In this document: positions 1-13,441 of the stretch, piece after piece
Layout: each line of letters starts with the position of its first letter
Position numbering within the stretch: the first letter of the stretch is position 1
NCBI GenBank assembly: GCA_033439255.1
Contig: CM065879.1
Span: forward strand, 4,805,224-4,869,223
Direction of reading: 5' to 3'
DNA: 64,000 nt
Origin: Hericium rajendrae
Lineage: Eukaryota; Basidiomycota; Agaricomycetes; Russulales; Hericiaceae
The notes under the pieces: model-generated
Seen by the model: only the letters and a program-made list of their open reading frames with translations
Database searches by the model: none
What the model was told of the DNA's origin: nothing
Program-made: the position numbers and the translations under genes

Positions 1-207
1 GGGTTTTTTGTCGCGTCACAGAGGCAGCAGTAGATGTGATCAGGACGTAAAGTCGAACAGTTGTGGCGGAACAGTGGCGGAACGGGCGCGTTGCGAGCTT
101 CGATGGCGAGTGCCTTGACACCGACTTGCTTCCCGCCCTCCATATCGTCTACACGACCCGCCCGACGCAGCACCCACAATGCACATAGCGCATTGCTGAA
201 TGCTACA

Positions 208-214
208 TATAATT
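208..214 (+). promoter_or_regulatory. TATA-like element upstream of the coiled-coil gene
   Basis: A TATAATT heptamer lies 104 nt before the ATG at 318, a plausible distance for a fungal core promoter. Only the motif and its position support it. Confidence 0.3.
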
Positions 215-317
215 CGACGAAAACGCTATCTCGTCCAGGTCCGGCTGGGGCTGGAGGCTTGCAGCGGCATAACCACTTCATAACATCGTCTCGTCTCCAC
301 ATCCCGATACCACAATC

Positions 318-3300
318 ATGACAGAGCCACGGGCACAGCAGCGGTCACCTCCATCGTCTCCATCATACATTCCCATTGCTGCGCCGAGACCATCAAGGAG
401 CACGCTTCCCAGTTCGCTGTCTGTCCCTCAACTAGGCCTGGTGCCTCCCAGTCGACGGCCGTCTGCTAGTGTCAGTGGCTCTCCGTCCCAATCAACTCCG
501 CCTTCTGCTGTCGTTGTCAGCGTAGAACCCATCCGTTCACCGCCACCCTCCGGCTTGTCTTCGTTTCGTTCTCTCAAAAGTTTTCTTCCGTTCGTGTCAT
601 CAGGGAAGCAGGCTCCCAGTGGCGGTACTCCCAGTGGTTTGAAGAGTCCATTCTCAGGGTTCAGCTCTGCACGCAGAGCCAGTACAGGAGATAATAGGAA
701 GAATTCGAGCTCGTACGTGCGTGCAGAACAGGCCAAGGGATACCGATCATATCCATCCAGGCTTCTCTTCAGCCTCATGTGGAAAGCTCTCCGTCAGTGT
801 CCGTGTCCTCGGAAAAGGATCATAGTCATGGTACAGGTATGTATGCTTCTATTCCTAGTGTACGGATTTCTCATTCGTATCAGGTCCGCCGGTCATCACA
901 TATACGCCCGACCCACCACTCAGCACTGAGCTATCTACGATCATCGAGTCCGATATGTCGGGCTTGTCGAAACATCTTCCTGCCCTAGATGATTCCAGAG
1001 ACTCTTCATTCAGAGAGTCTTTCTTCGACAGGGCTGAGCGGGATACTAGCCGCGATATCTCCGATGATACACGCAGAACTGTTATCCGAAACCCTCCAGC
1101 TCTCCACCGCTTCATGGGAGCGGGTTAAGCAGCAGCCGCCGTACACCAGAGCCGCATGACACTACACTGGATTTGTCCACATCCAAAATCACGGAAGAGG
1201 TGATGCATGCCCTCAAGGGTAAAAACTCCGGTGGTGGTTGGCTCTCGGGCGTCGTTGTTGAAGATGACGAAGATAGTCCACATGCGAGCGCAGAGGAACC
1301 TGGGAACAGAGTCGGGAAATCTTCCGGTCAGGATCCAAATGGAAGCTTTCATCTCGAGGCTCTTGATCCAGATCTGGCCGCTCTGTTGAGTCCCAACCGC
1401 ATCACAGAGAGGAAACAGCCGGGATTACGCATTCCAGCTGTAGGAGTGATACTTCTGTGACACCACCACCCCCCAATGCCTCTGACATTCCCCCGCGGGC
1501 ACTCCCGTCAGCATGGCTCAGCACTCCCCAGACAACTACCGCAACATTACCACCTTCTCCGAATGGCCATTCTCCAGCATCTGTCTCAGGAACAGACGCG
1601 TCTTCCCCCAATCGGCCCGTCTCCTCCACATCCTTGCCTCGGCCTTCTCTGTCCCGCGGACCATCGAACTCCAGCGTTCCTCGTTTCATGCGCTCGGTCA
1701 CAGACCGCACAAGCCCACTGAGAAGCGAGAAATTCCTCGCCCAATCCATCGCCGCTCGAGCCGCTTCGGATCCGACATTGCCGCTGCCGTTCGACGAGGG
1801 CAGGAGAGCCTCCAGCGACAGCGTCTACCCACGGCGGCAAGCACCGCCGTCGCCCTTGTCCTCGGATCCGCCCGCCCAAAATCAACGCCACAATACCGAA
1901 GAAGGGGGCTATCGCAGGTCGACTTCGTCGCGCCTGGCTACCCCCTCACGCCCCTCGTTGTACACCCCGCCAGCTCGCGCGCGCTGCGACCCTCCACCGC
2001 TGCCCCCTCTGTCTCTGGCTCGTCGCCCGGCGGATGGGACGCAGATTCTGTGTCGCCGTCGTCACGTGCCTCGTCGGCCTTGGGCTCTGCGCCTACGACA
2101 CGGCGCTTGCAGCGGTCGCGCCAGAGCATGGAGGGCGAGGTGCGACCTAGCTTCGACAGGGAACGGTCGATGTTGTACGTCAATCGCAGCCGCAAGCGCA
2201 GCATGAGCGTCGGTGAGGGCGTTGGCCCGTCGGGTCTCACACCGCCACCGACAAGGCCCGTCCCCGAATGGCTCGGCCCACGGACAGTCAAGGCCTTTGC
2301 TGCCGCGGGGCTTCTGGAGAACGAACGCGAACGCGAGCAGAATGGGAACAGCAGCTATGCGTCGCGGTTTGGCTCGCTGCGTGGTTCGAGCGAGCGCGAC
2401 TACCGTTCACAGTACAACCCATCGCGCATGGCGTTCTCGAGGCTGGCTCGGCGTCATCGTGGCGCAGCGCCTCGCGCTCGGAGATGGCGTCCGTGCACGG
2501 TGGGCCGCTCGATACGCCGCGGACGACGTTCTCCGGCGGCTCGACCGCGCCCACGTCCGTGTCGGGTGCGTCCTCGCCGCAGCGCATGAACGAGATCCAG
2601 TCGCTGCAGGACAAGCACTCGATGGAGACCACCGCGCTTCTGGCGGCGCTCGCGGACTCGCAGCGCACGGCCCAGATGCTGCGCGAGGAGAATGGGCGCC
2701 TCAGCACGCGCGTCGAGGAGCTCGAGGCGCAGCTCGTCGACGCGCACGCCCAGCTCCGCCGGCAGCAATACAACCCGCCGCTCGCGCGCTCGGTGCTCGA
2801 CCGCATCGCGGCGCAGCGGCCGCCGTCGTCCGATGGCGGGCACCGCCGGCACTTTCGGACGCAGTCGCTGACGCCGTCGGTCAAGTCGGCATCGTCGCAA
2901 CGAGTGTCGCCGCGCGCTTCGCTGTCGGCGTCAGTCGAGAGTGGCGACGAGGTCGCGCACTCGACGCTGCGCCCGAACGACACGTATCGCTTGGGGGCGG
3001 ACCATAAGCGTGTCAGCAGCGCGTCGTCCGAGTTTGCGCTGCCGCCGAGCAACATGTCGCTGCTCATGCACGAGGACGCGGGCTCCGGGGGGCGCTCTCA
3101 TCCAAGCTCGACGCGCTCGACGACGACGCCGCCGCCGCCGACTGCGCCGAAGCACGTCCCAAATATGTCGGTGTCGTCGACGGTGGGGAATATCTCGCCG
3201 ACGACGACGAGTTTCAGTATGCACGATATGGCGGGTTCCCCGCGGAGCCTCTTTCTGCGCCCGGAGCATGAGCTGCATCTGGGCGATATGGCGAGTCTGG

Positions 3301-3359
3301 ATCTGCAGTTTGGCGACGACGATGATGATGATGATGACGGTGACGAGGGTGGTTGTTGA
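318..3359 (+). CDS. Ser/Pro-rich coiled-coil protein, unknown function
   Basis: I do not recognise the family. The ATG at 318 opens a Ser/Pro-rich, probably disordered region. Introns at 717-772 and 837-883 fit canonical splice sites and keep frame. The reading then moves by -1 four times without an intron: near GGG 1122-1124, GGG 1421-1423, CCCC 1965-1968 and GG 2430-2431. One extra base in each run restores a continuous Ser/Pro/Arg-rich product of roughly 960-980 residues. About 2590-2770 encodes a heptad-like coiled coil (motifs such as LREENGRLSTRVEELEAQL). The C-terminus is acidic, coded by a GAT/GAC microsatellite (about 3316-3350), and ends GDEGGC. Low complexity followed by a coiled coil suggests a scaffold or polarity-type protein, but that is inference. 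An alternative is a pseudogene, which I consider less likely because every break has the same form. Confidence 0.7.
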
Positions 3360-6206
3360 AGAAAACCCTACGCGCGCTGATACGCACACGCGTCCCATGC
3401 ACATCCCATGCTCCATGTCACTCCTTTGATCTCTCCCTCCCTCTGTCCTGTCTTTTCTTTCGGGTATCTTTCAGGTTCTCGATGCATCGTTTTCCCTCTC
3501 ATCTCGTCTCGTCTCGTCTCTCTTCTTGCTTCTGGATCCCATCCCGCTCGCACACCTTCGTTCCCATTTCCTCGCTCCATTTCCCTTCACCGGTTCATGC
3601 ACATAATTACCCAGATTCCCTGCACATAGTTATACCACCTTTGCATTTATACAGTAGTACTTTATACCCTTCCCCTTCGCATGCACATCAGTTCGTCCCC
3701 CACCCCATGATGACCGCACGCCGCTTGTACCAGACCCTACGCTGTTCTGTCGTATTGTATCTTCATCGCAGTGACGGTGTCTTGTTCTGATGTCCACGCG
3801 TGGCTGCGAGGCCGCATCAGATTGCTGTGAGTGCACCTGCACGGATCTGAGCAGATCTGCTGATGGAACTTGAAGCCGCCGGGAGCGAAGGTTCGAGGCA
3901 CGCGCGGACGCTTCGCAGGCGTACGTACGATGGAAGGTTCAACGTTGCGTGGTCCGCGGCAGCTGGAACTAGAGGCGTGCATTCCGTCAGAGGGCCGGTC
4001 TGAACTCAGCGGCGCTTCGGTGGTGCGGCCGCGTCGCAGTGTCGAATCAGAACTTGCTGTAACTGGTGTGCTCAACGGCATGACGTTGCGATGCTCGCGC
4101 TTTCTGGGTGGAAGCTGTTCGTTGCTTTGATTCGGACTGATGGCGGAGGAGCGGTGCAGGCGCAAGGGCTCGGAACGTCGTCGTCCGACGTCGCATGCGG
4201 CACCGTCGAGATATTGTATGTAATATGCAAGGCACTGTAACGCCTCGGATCGCGTGGACTCGGCTAGCGGCGATGACTCCGTATCTCGCAGGGTGAGTGG
4301 GCTGGCGGTTCTGCCATATTGCTGTGGTATCAGAATTTTTGAGAAGGGATGTCAGCAAGATACGAGGCATTAATTTTAGCTTGTTCCGTTGGAAGGCAGC
4401 GGCGAAACAGTGCTGTCCCAGATGATCGTAGCCACGGGCCATGCCATAAGGTGCTGCGAACGTTCTTGAGAGGTATTGGGTGACTTTCCGTGGGCGAAAT
4501 GTTATTCGTCGTCAATAGAACGGAGGTTGAATCGTTCAGAACTCCGTCCTATTCCAGATTACTCTCTTCCGTCGCGTCGAAGAAATAGACCACAAAACTT
4601 TTATTGAGAAGACAAATCGTGATGAGGGAATGCCATATAAGGGCAAAATGAGCTCGCGTAGCTTCGCGTATCAACGAACCTTCCCATATGCGGTTGTTTC
4701 TGGTCTGTCGAATCTATTCGGGGGGTCGGCTTACAGACTTTCGTTTATTCAAGGTTTATTCGAGGGGATTGATCTGCCTGTTCCTCATCTCGCGTAGAGT
4801 CGGCATCTCGGCGATCTCACTTATTCTATTCTATGCAGCGAATAAAAGCCCACGGAAAGTCACCCATTATTCCGATGAGAATATTTAGCGGTTCTCTGGG
4901 TTTCTGGCCATGGTAAAATTAATGAGCGTGTACTGCAGGCCCGTGCGCTGAGGCAATCCCATGCCCCGAACCCTCGTGCACGTGGTTGTGACGTGCATAC
5001 AACGCGACGTCTGGAGCTTCAGAGTCTGAACAGGGAAATGGAGGTCGTTCTTATGTCGCATACGGTCATTATGCCCTATCCCGAGGTCATCTCCCTTATC
5101 CCTACCTCGAGAAAATTATCCTCGAGATTTCAGGGTCGTTTTGGCAAAGGTTTGGTGAGCCATTTAGGATTTTTCTGCCGCTGAAGCAACGCTGAACAAC
5201 GGTCAGCGCTTCTTCAGGTTCTACGGAGGTAAGTTTCGGTCCTTTCAAGTCTGGCCAACGCCCGACTGCATTTCGACAATTTATATGCGCGCAAATATAC
5301 GAGACGCGGCGCATATGTCCTCAGTTTTCGGTCGGTCGAAGGCCGGAGGCTTCAAGGCAGGCTGTATGCTGCACAACGTACACCGCCGTGCGCATATATA
5401 AAGCGAAGGTAAATCAGGGCTTTCTGGTGTCGTACCTTATAACAACTGCATTTTCCCCTCTCTCACAGGCATCCACATATCCACATATCCAGTTATGCCT
5501 TTTATTTTCCGGAATTATTACTGACTGTCTTTGTAGCTTTAGCTTGCCGGACGCCGCGCGCAATCATTTTGAAGCTTCATACGACATGCGGACTCGGACG
5601 CGGGCCTGCAGCAGTGAAAAGGGAGCTGTTCTGTTACATTTCTGTCATGCATCACAGATTCTCATAGTATCAATGAGCTTCCTCACCTCAGCTGAGCACC
5701 AAGAAGATTATCGTTGACCATCAAAGTGAGCAAGCAGCGTCGTAATCGCCAGGACGTGGTTCGTCAAGCCAAAGAAGGCGAGCTCGGTGCCGAGAGTTGA
5801 TCGAGCCCTAGTTCAAGGTTAAGGTCTTTTACTCATCCAACTGCTCCCTGCCAAGCTCAAGTTGCTGTCTGGAAAGAATAATGCCGCAGATACAGGATTC
5901 ATTTAAAAAAGGCTCAGCTTTTGATACTGGACATCATCTTACAACACCGCTACAGCATCAGAGCATGGATAGCGCCTCCAGAATTTGTGGAGCTAGCCAA
6001 TGACATGGGGAGTCCGGGGTTGACCCGCGTGGCCGAGCTTGACGCAGCGGCGCTTGTCTTCTCCATGTCGTCGCTGATCTACCTTTCCAGCTGACCACGT
6101 CAACGTTCGAGCTGTCTCTTCTTCTTCCTAGGGCATTCTCTTGCCCTTTCTCTCCTTTCGACCCTGTATTCTCACCGCGCGCACATTTGCCGCAAAGTGG
6201 CTTGTG
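3360..6206. other. Intergenic, with CT-rich 3' flank and an inverted-repeat element
   Basis: The first 250 nt are CT-rich and fit the 3' UTR of the upstream gene. Open frames further on are short and show no family features. The stretch contains the inverted repeat at 4477-4866, listed separately. A TATATAAA string near 5393-5400 has no convincing gene behind it. Confidence 0.5.
4477..4866. repeat. Inverted repeat with 19-nt perfect arms (MITE-like)
   Basis: The arm at 4477-4495 (TGGGTGACTTTCCGTGGGC) is the exact reverse complement of 4848-4866. Similarity continues inward: TTATTCG at 4502-4508 matches CGAATAA at 4839-4845 in reverse complement. The enclosed segment is about 350 nt with no coding signal. 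This fits a small non-autonomous DNA element or a hairpin-forming repeat. I could not identify a target-site duplication. Confidence 0.55.
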
Positions 6207-8912
6207 ATGGAGACCGGCGTTGACGCGGCGCAAGTGGCCGCGAGCACCGTGAAGCTCGACAGCGACGACGACGGTTTCACGACAGATTCGTCGTCCGCAC
6301 CTGCCCTCTCTGCTGAATTCGGGACCCTACCACCGAGCCCACGTCTCTCGGATCGGCCATCTCGAATCAGAGCCTCTCTACCGTCAAGGAGACGCCCCCG
6401 CCCAGCACGAAATGGCCCTACGTCCCTTCTGCTGCTCTCGACGATATACCATCCCTCGCCTTTGCCGTAGATCTATTCCTGAAGTCGCAGATGGTGGAGT
6501 CGGAGGAGTACTGTCATTCGAGTGATCCTAAGAAGTGCATTATTTCCCCATTGTGCCTTATACACTTAACTTGAATTTGTGGCAGGGAGCGCCTCTACTT
6601 CGCGACAGGATACGGTCTAATTCAGTGCGTTAAGGCGTTGATGTCATATGAGGATGAGGTACGCCTAGCCCGATCACTGTGGCCGCCGTCTCGCATCAAC
6701 TGACGCTCGCGTGCCAGGACCTGCTCGCGGCCATTAACCATACGAAACATGGCAACGCAGTAGCGAGCCAGCATCGCAAGCGCTCTGCTTCTTTGCCTTG
6801 GCGACTTGCGGGCTATGTGACGGGTTCTTCGGGCGTCGGTTGGATCAGAGGAATGACCGCAGTTGAGCGCCACGCCGAGCTTGTCTACGCCGAAAGCCTA
6901 TTCGAGAAAGTGCGCGTCTCCGTTGGTCTAGATAGCAGACGCTCCATTACATTTAACCTTATATCTCCAGGCGTTGTTGGGCATCGTCTATTCAGGCGAC
7001 TGGCTTGCATTCATCAAGGAGGCGTATGTACTTGCCACAAATTCCAGACCCAAATCCTGATCATTTTCATCCAGCCTCAACATGCGCACGACGATCCAGG
7101 TATACCGTCAACTAGGCAAGTTCCTCGAGACGGTCGATGCGGAGGCGGAGGCGCGCGGCGAGGGCCCCGAGGACAAGTCCATCGACGCACACTTCCGGAC
7201 CGGCGTCTACCTCGGCGTCGGAATGTCCAACATCATACTCAGTCTAATGCCCGCGAAGCTACTGACTATCGTCGAGCTCTTCGGATACAAGGGCGACCGG
7301 CAGCTCGGCCTCTCCCTTCTGCTGAAAGCCGGCGGCTGGAGCAGCGAGTCGGCGCAGCCGTCCGTGAGCCGAGGTGCGTAGGCGCTGTGCGCATTCTGTT
7401 TCACACGCTGATATTCTTAGCACAGAGGAGGAGGGCGTGCGGCGGAGTATATGCGATATGGCGCTTCTCATATTCCACTTGGTCCTGTCGAGCTTCACAT
7501 ATGCCGGCGTAGACGTCCTAATGGCGCAGAAGATCCTAGACTGGAACTTACAGCGATATCCCAATGGTGAGATCTTTCCCGGACGAACTATGGGCGGTTG
7601 TTCACCGTGTCGTCCGGCCAGGCGTTTTTTCTTGTTCGGCCAGGGCCGCCTCAGCCTCTGCAGGAGCCAGCCACGGCGCGCGATCGAGTACTACCAAAAG
7701 GCGATGAACGCGCAGGACCAGTACCGCAACATGCACCACGTCTCCTTCTGGGAGATGGCCGTCGCGAACCTCGCGCTCTGGGAGATAGAAGCGTCGCTCG
7801 TGTGCTGGCGGAGCCTGCAGAAGGAGTCTGCCGTGCGTCACTCGTATACCCATTCCGCGCTGACGGCCTGACGGCGAGTTGCGCTAGTGGTCCAAGGCGT
7901 GCTATACCTATGGCACCGCCGCGCTGCTGCTGCAGCTCGGCGGCGCGGAGAACAGGAAGGAGGCGGTGAGGCTCATGGCGGAGGTGCCGAACCTGCGCCA
8001 GCGCATCGCCGGCAAGTCGATACCCTTAGAGGTCCGCTCCCCATTATGCCCCGCCATGACCCTGCCCACGCGCATATTGCTGACCTGCACACAGAAATTC
8101 GTCGCGCGCAAGGCGCGCAAGTGCCAGAGCCAAGACGGGCGGCTCGCGCTGCCCGCGCTCGAGCTCGCGTACATCTTCCTCGGCATCGCGCACGCGCCGC
8201 GCGAGGTCATCCTGCGCCGGATGCTCCCGCTGGTCGATGCACAGCTCGCGCGCGAGGCGACGCCGGGCGCGGTGGGGTACTGGGATGACTGGTGTCTCGC
8301 GCGTTTCCTCGAGGGCGTGTGCATGCGCTATGTCGCGTATCCGGTGCGTGCGGTCTCATTCGACGCGCTGGTGTTGGTGTTTATGTTTACCTTGTACTGT
8401 GTGTGTAGGACCCGGACGCGCTGCTCGATCCTGCGGAGAAGGTCGGTGTATCGCAGGCGGACGCGAAGGCGCGCGCGGCGGCGGCGTTTGAAGCGGTGTT
8501 CGCGCACGGGACGAAGATCGAGCTCGACCACCATGTCGTGTATTATGCCCGTGAGTTTATCTAGTCGGGTCGCATGCGTCCGTGCGTCTGACCGGCTCTT
8601 GTGTGCCAGATTTCGAGTATGGCCGCCTGTTGGCGTGCATGGGGGACAGGGATGGCGCGCGCCGGCATCTCGACCTTGTCTTTTCGGGGAAGCCGCTCGA
8701 GGTGAACGCCTCGGGGAGGAAGGTGCGTCCCGCGGTCGGTGGCGCTCGTTTCTCACCGCTGACTTGTTTGTTGTGCCGCAGGGTAAATACAGTTTGGAGG
8801 TGAGCAGCATCTCGTGGTCATCTGCCGTCCAGTATTGATTTTTTTGCAGAGCGCATTGCATATGCGGACGCATGCGGCACTGGAGGCGCTTGAGCAGAAC
8901 AAGCGTCTTTAG
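6207..8912 (+). CDS. IML2: IML2/TTC39-like TPR protein (DUF3808)
   Basis: The product matches the fungal inclusion-body clearance protein Iml2 / TTC39 family, tetratricopeptide-type proteins linked in yeast to clearing inclusion bodies with lipid droplets. Thirteen exons fit: 6207-6534, 6586-6658, 6718-6909, 6971-7023, 7075-7373, 7426-7566, 7622-7832, 7888-8031, 8095-8343, 8409-8550, 8610-8722, 8782-8799 and 8850-8912. Recognisable blocks are IPSLAFAVDLFL, the GVGMSNIILSLMP segment, FFLFGQGRLSL, AIEYYQKAM, and the C-terminal GKYSLESALHMRTHAALEAL typical of the family. An acidic N-terminus (DSDDDG) precedes the conserved part. Two -1 breaks occur, at GGG 6321-6323 and at the six-T run 7625-7630, each fixed by one extra base. 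Exon 12 is only 18 nt. The start was chosen as the first ATG in frame giving the acidic leader. Confidence 0.88.
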
Positions 8913-10633
8913 GCTCTGACGTTGTAGGACAGTGTAGCGCTAGGATTTGCGTTCAGCAGGCTCTGCAACCACATCTGTAGATCGGGTGTAAGTAATTTAA
9001 TTGCTCATATGTTGTGCATCTGTTTTCTAGCCACGAAGTGGATCGTGATACCGAACTGTAGACCTGGAGGGGTGCAAGGGGGCTGGGCCCGCCGCGCATT
9101 TGGGTAGAGCATCTGCTATTTTGACTCGGACTGTCGACTTATTATCTCAGCTTGCATAAAACCGAGTACAGGCCGAGGATCAACTTGCCGCGCTGCCTGA
9201 ATCGGCTTGAATCTGATCATCTGAGTATCGCTGCTGCACGGTAGGGATCAATTTTAGCCTTTGAGGACCCTGACGTCGGGGGTCGCCGACGCCGAATTCT
9301 TTGGTTGCCGTGCATGGAGGGGGAAGGACGGCCGTGTCGTGCCCGAGCTGTGGCTCTCCGTCAATGGGTTTTGGTGGGCCTAAAGATTTCATTTACCGCA
9401 GAGTGGGCTTGTCGCTTCCTTCCTTGCTGGTGCGTGGTCGAGCAGGCGTTCTAATTGCTCCCCGGTCGCTTGATGCGGGGGATTGAATTACTGATCCTCT
9501 TGCGTCAGCTCTATCGTCTGCATTGCGGTCCTTGTCGCCTGGCCGTATCTGGAACACAGGAACCCTTTTGCGCTGTGATGTCGGGCCCAGCACGGATGGA
9601 TGTGGGTGCGCTACCGCTGTGTCGATGCACGGATCCACCCTCATCTGATTCTGAGAGTCACAAGAGCATTTCGCGCCAGGGGCGGTGTGCACAGCTGGAG
9701 ATGGACGCTGGTCCTGCTTCTCGAAGGCCGGCGAGTGTGGGTCGCATAGCTCATCGATGAGTACTGTAATGCCATCCGGACTCGTGCCCCTCCGAGCGTG
9801 CAAGTGGTGATATGTCGGGCCGTCTCATACGGCTTGCAGATTGAAGCCCATGCGCCCGTTGGGTCCATGAGTGTGTTGATTCATCGTGAGTCTGGTGCTT
9901 TCGGCTCCACCGGCGGCTGCTCAGCTGCTCGTGGTTGGTGCCAGGCTTTCCGCCGATGCGATGGCGTGATGCAGGGTGCAAGATGATTGAAGGACGAGGT
10001 GGAGGTAGATGGGATATCTATCAGTAAAAATGGCCTTATCGAGAAGCAGGAAATATTTGAAGGAATAAGTATTCGCTTGATAGAGCTGCTTGCTGCGTAC
10101 GGATGTGAATTCATCGTGGTCTGGGTCTGATGGGTCAGTACCACTGGGAAGATCATAGAGCCGCAGTTCTGACCTGGATCTAAGTGTAGTCGACTCAGCA
10201 TTCCGAATCTGACCCAGACAATTTCGTCATTGGATGTGGAGGTACCGCAGGATACCCCGCTCAAATAATTCGGCGCTGGCTATTATGACGGTCAGATAAA
10301 ATCACAAAAATGCGAATGCGAAACTGCGACATACAAGAGATTTGCTCGTCTGACCACTGATGTTCAATTGGATACTGGCTAGTACTTAATGGGCGAGTAA
10401 TGAGCGATCCTTGAGAGTAACTGAGTGAGCCCGACATGCCCGATAGGTTGTGCGACCGAGTGGTCACCGAGATCACGAGCCTGTGACATGCTTTTCTTTA
10501 GGCTTCAAGCTGCTGCAGCTTTACTTTGTTTGCATTCATCTACAACTCTAAACAAAATTGACCTTTGATCTACCAGGGATTCTTCTTGGGACTGAGGACA
10601 AGATCGTAATCCGCTATCGTCTCAGGTTTTCGG
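8913..10633. other. Intergenic, no gene recognised
   Basis: Only short, overlapping open frames on both strands, none with a recognisable domain or consistent splice signals. I see no clear repeat. Confidence 0.45.
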
Positions 10634-13028
10634 ATGAAACGCTCTCAGATAACGTCGTCGCCGAATGCGGGGCAACACGCTCACAAGAAACGCAAGACAT
10701 CTGCGTCTGTCTCTGTAGGACTTGTCCAGGAATCGGAATCGTCGCGGGTCACAACCATGTCGGAAGGTGCGGGTGGAGGCGGCGAGTGGATTAAGGTGGA
10801 AAAGCGGAAGGTTAAGAAGGCGATGAAGCTCGAGGCGAAGCTTGATGTGTGTGTTCCTCGTCTCGTCGCATGTAATCGTCTATCGCTGTGTGGAGATTCT
10901 CATCATATGTTCCAGACTACACAGCCGCGCTTTGGCTATGCGGTGAAAGAGATAACGAGGCGGAGAGATGCAGTGGGCATAGACGTGCGTGTGCTGACTC
11001 TGGCGTGCAGTCGATTTGGTCTGATCATCTTACAGGATATCCGAGATTTCATTCTGCATATCACGGCCGATGCTCCTCCACCGTCATGGATACACGTCCA
11101 TGTAAGTATCATAGATTGTGTATTCACTTCTTGAAGATTGACCTTATCTCGATCGACAGAATCCGCATGCCGTCCAAAAAGTCGTTGTATTGCTTGTACC
11201 CGGGCTGACTTCCACGGTTTATCTTTGCCTCCTCTTCCTACCTCGGCCACGGCCAATCCAAATCTGCCACTCAGCATTCCACTACCATCGACATCTCAGA
11301 TTGATGTCGCGTCGGCTGGCCCCAGCTCGGCTGCATGCACAGAAGACGCCGCTGCGGCATTGGGAGGCGTCCCATTTGTCGCGAACACCTTCAGCCACGC
11401 ACTGCCCACCAAGGCGCCTGGCGACGCGACGAGGATGCATTCTGTCCTCAGCGAATTCTTCCATGGGCCGTCAGCAATGAAGAGAAGAAGAGGCGAATTC
11501 AGCAACGCATCGCTTGTGAGTGTGATGTCCTTGTGATGCGTCACATGCACTCACTTTCCTTCAGCGGAAAGGGCAACGGAAAGAAACCCGCTGCAGTATA
11601 TCCTGAGCGTCGAGCAGATGATAGAAATGATTATCCAGTACCTTCCTACATGGCGAACGTATCCGAAAAACGCCCGGGGTGGGTAGAGACGCCATTGTCG
11701 ACAGACAAGTCCACTCAGCCAAAGATTTATGCCATTGACTGCGAGATGGTAAATATTGCCTGCCGTCCATCTGATCTGAACTCATCGCGTGGCCAGTGTA
11801 TAACTGAAGACGGCAAAGCGCTCGCACGCGTCTGTTTCATCGATAACGACACCGGCAAGGTTGTGTACGATCAGTTGGTGAAGCCTCCCCAACCGATAAT
11901 AGACTATCTGACGCGGTACATCTTCCACACTTCGCTCTGACTGCCAACGTCATATTTGACCCGCGCTCTTGACAGGTTCTCTGGCATCACAGCCGACGTA
12001 CTGGCTCCCATTAGCACCGCGCTGCCAGACGTCCAAAAACGCATCCTCGAGCTCCTTTCCGTCACGCCCACTCCCATATTGCTTGGGCACTCCTTGGAAT
12101 CTGATTTGAACGTGTTGCAGTTCTGCCATCCGCGGTGCATCGACACGGCGCTTCTCTACGACCATCCTCGGGGTCGGCCGCTGAAGCCAGGTCTTGCCTG
12201 GCTCACGAAGAAATGGTGCGGACGTACTATCCAGGCCAACGGCGAGGGTGGACACGATCCAGAAGAAGATGCACGGGCTTGCTTAGACTTGCTCAAAAAG
12301 AAATTAGAAAACGGTGCGCAGTTTCGACTACTGGCGTCCCATATCGCGCTAAAGACATGGCACAGGCCCGTCGTTTGGCACGTTCAAGACCGATATAGAG
12401 TCGATATTTGAGCGCATGTCGCGCTCGCCTGGTCGTGCTGGAAATGACTCGATACGCTCTGCCGTGGTCGACCACGGGAACCCGGGAACGTGGCATGGCG
12501 CGAAGGCGACGACGCCCGTCGCCTGCAAGACCGACGAGGAGGTCGTACAGGGCGTATTAGAAGCCATCCCCAACCACCAGTTCATCTTCGGTCGGCTGAC
12601 CGACCTGGCAGACGCGCTCGGATGTAAGTGGGCTTTCCTGCAGGGTTGTAGTCTCTGACTGATGCTTTGCGCTAGGGGTCACGCCGAAAGCGTCCGCGGA
12701 CGGCGCACCCGCAACAGCCACGCCCAGCACGGAAGCGAAGCCCGTCGCAGACATGCGGGAGGTCCTCGCGACGCTGGACGCGCGGCTGGCGCGCGTGCAC
12801 GCGGCGCTGCCGTCGCGCACCGCGTTCGTCATCTTCACGGGCCACTCGGACCCGCGCCGCATGTCGGCGCTGAACGCGCGCAAGAACCTGTTCGAGGCGG
12901 CGCTGCGGGCGGGCACGTCGATGGACGCGCTGGACCGGGAGATGTGGAGCGCAAGGGACGCGCGCGAGCTCGAGGAGGAGGTCGAGAAGGCGAAGCGGGG
13001 GCTGCTGTTCGTCAGCGTCAAGGCGTAA
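10634..13028 (+). CDS. REX1: REX1/REXO-like DEDDh RNA 3'-5' exonuclease
   Basis: An RNase-T-like DEDDh exonuclease of the REX1 (Rnh70)/REXO1 group, which trims 3' ends of 5S rRNA, tRNA and other small RNAs in the nucleus. The N-terminus is basic (HKKRK), fitting nuclear import. Nine exons fit: 10634-10846, 10916-10984, 11036-11101, 11160-11515, 11565-11748, 11797-11915, 11976-12313, 12366-12623 and 12676-13028. Catalytic blocks are visible: Exo I IYAIDCEM (split by an intron right after DCEM), Exo II LGHSLESDLN, and Exo III GGHDPEEDARACLDL. A C-terminal extension follows (GTFKTDIESIFERM, then NHQFIFGRLTDLADALGW), known from family members. Three -1 breaks, near 11216-11220, 11465-11469 and AAA 11625-11627, each close with one extra base. 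The next gene follows after about 400 nt. Confidence 0.88.
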
Positions 13029-13441
13029 TCGTAACGTCTGCCGTGTTTCTCCTGTCGTTTATTGGAACTGCCGACATCGTCATAGCCCAGCATTGTTTCG
13101 TCTGTGTATTCAATTGTAACGGTGGCGAGGAGAATATCTGCAGGTGGGGTTCTGATATCTGAGGCATGCGCTATGTCGAGGATCCGATCCATGGGTAGGT
13201 TCGCGAGATTGACCCAAAGTGGAAGTACACCTCAAAATCCGCTCGGAGATGGTACGTATTGTCTTTTGTCGTGGCTTTTGTCGTGGATACGATATAGCTG
13301 AGCTCAGATGGTGGCCATGACCGTGTCTCATCTTACATAACTCATGCAGAACGCGATCGCTCTGCACTCCTAGAAGCAAGAAGGGAGGACATTCATCGTT
13401 GACCCAACTGCCATATAACCTGTATCATACTACAGCAACCT
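13029..13441. other. Short intergenic spacer
   Basis: Holds the 3' end of the exonuclease gene and the promoter of the P-loop gene. No gene or repeat seen. Confidence 0.5.

Noticed and set aside
428-3416. Several minus-strand frames of 100-260 codons opposite the first gene
   Set aside because: They are antisense shadows of a GC-rich Ser/Pro coding region.
5388-5717. 109-codon frame behind a TATATAAA string
   Set aside because: No homology-like pattern, no consistent introns, and the TATA string lies inside the putative coding sequence.
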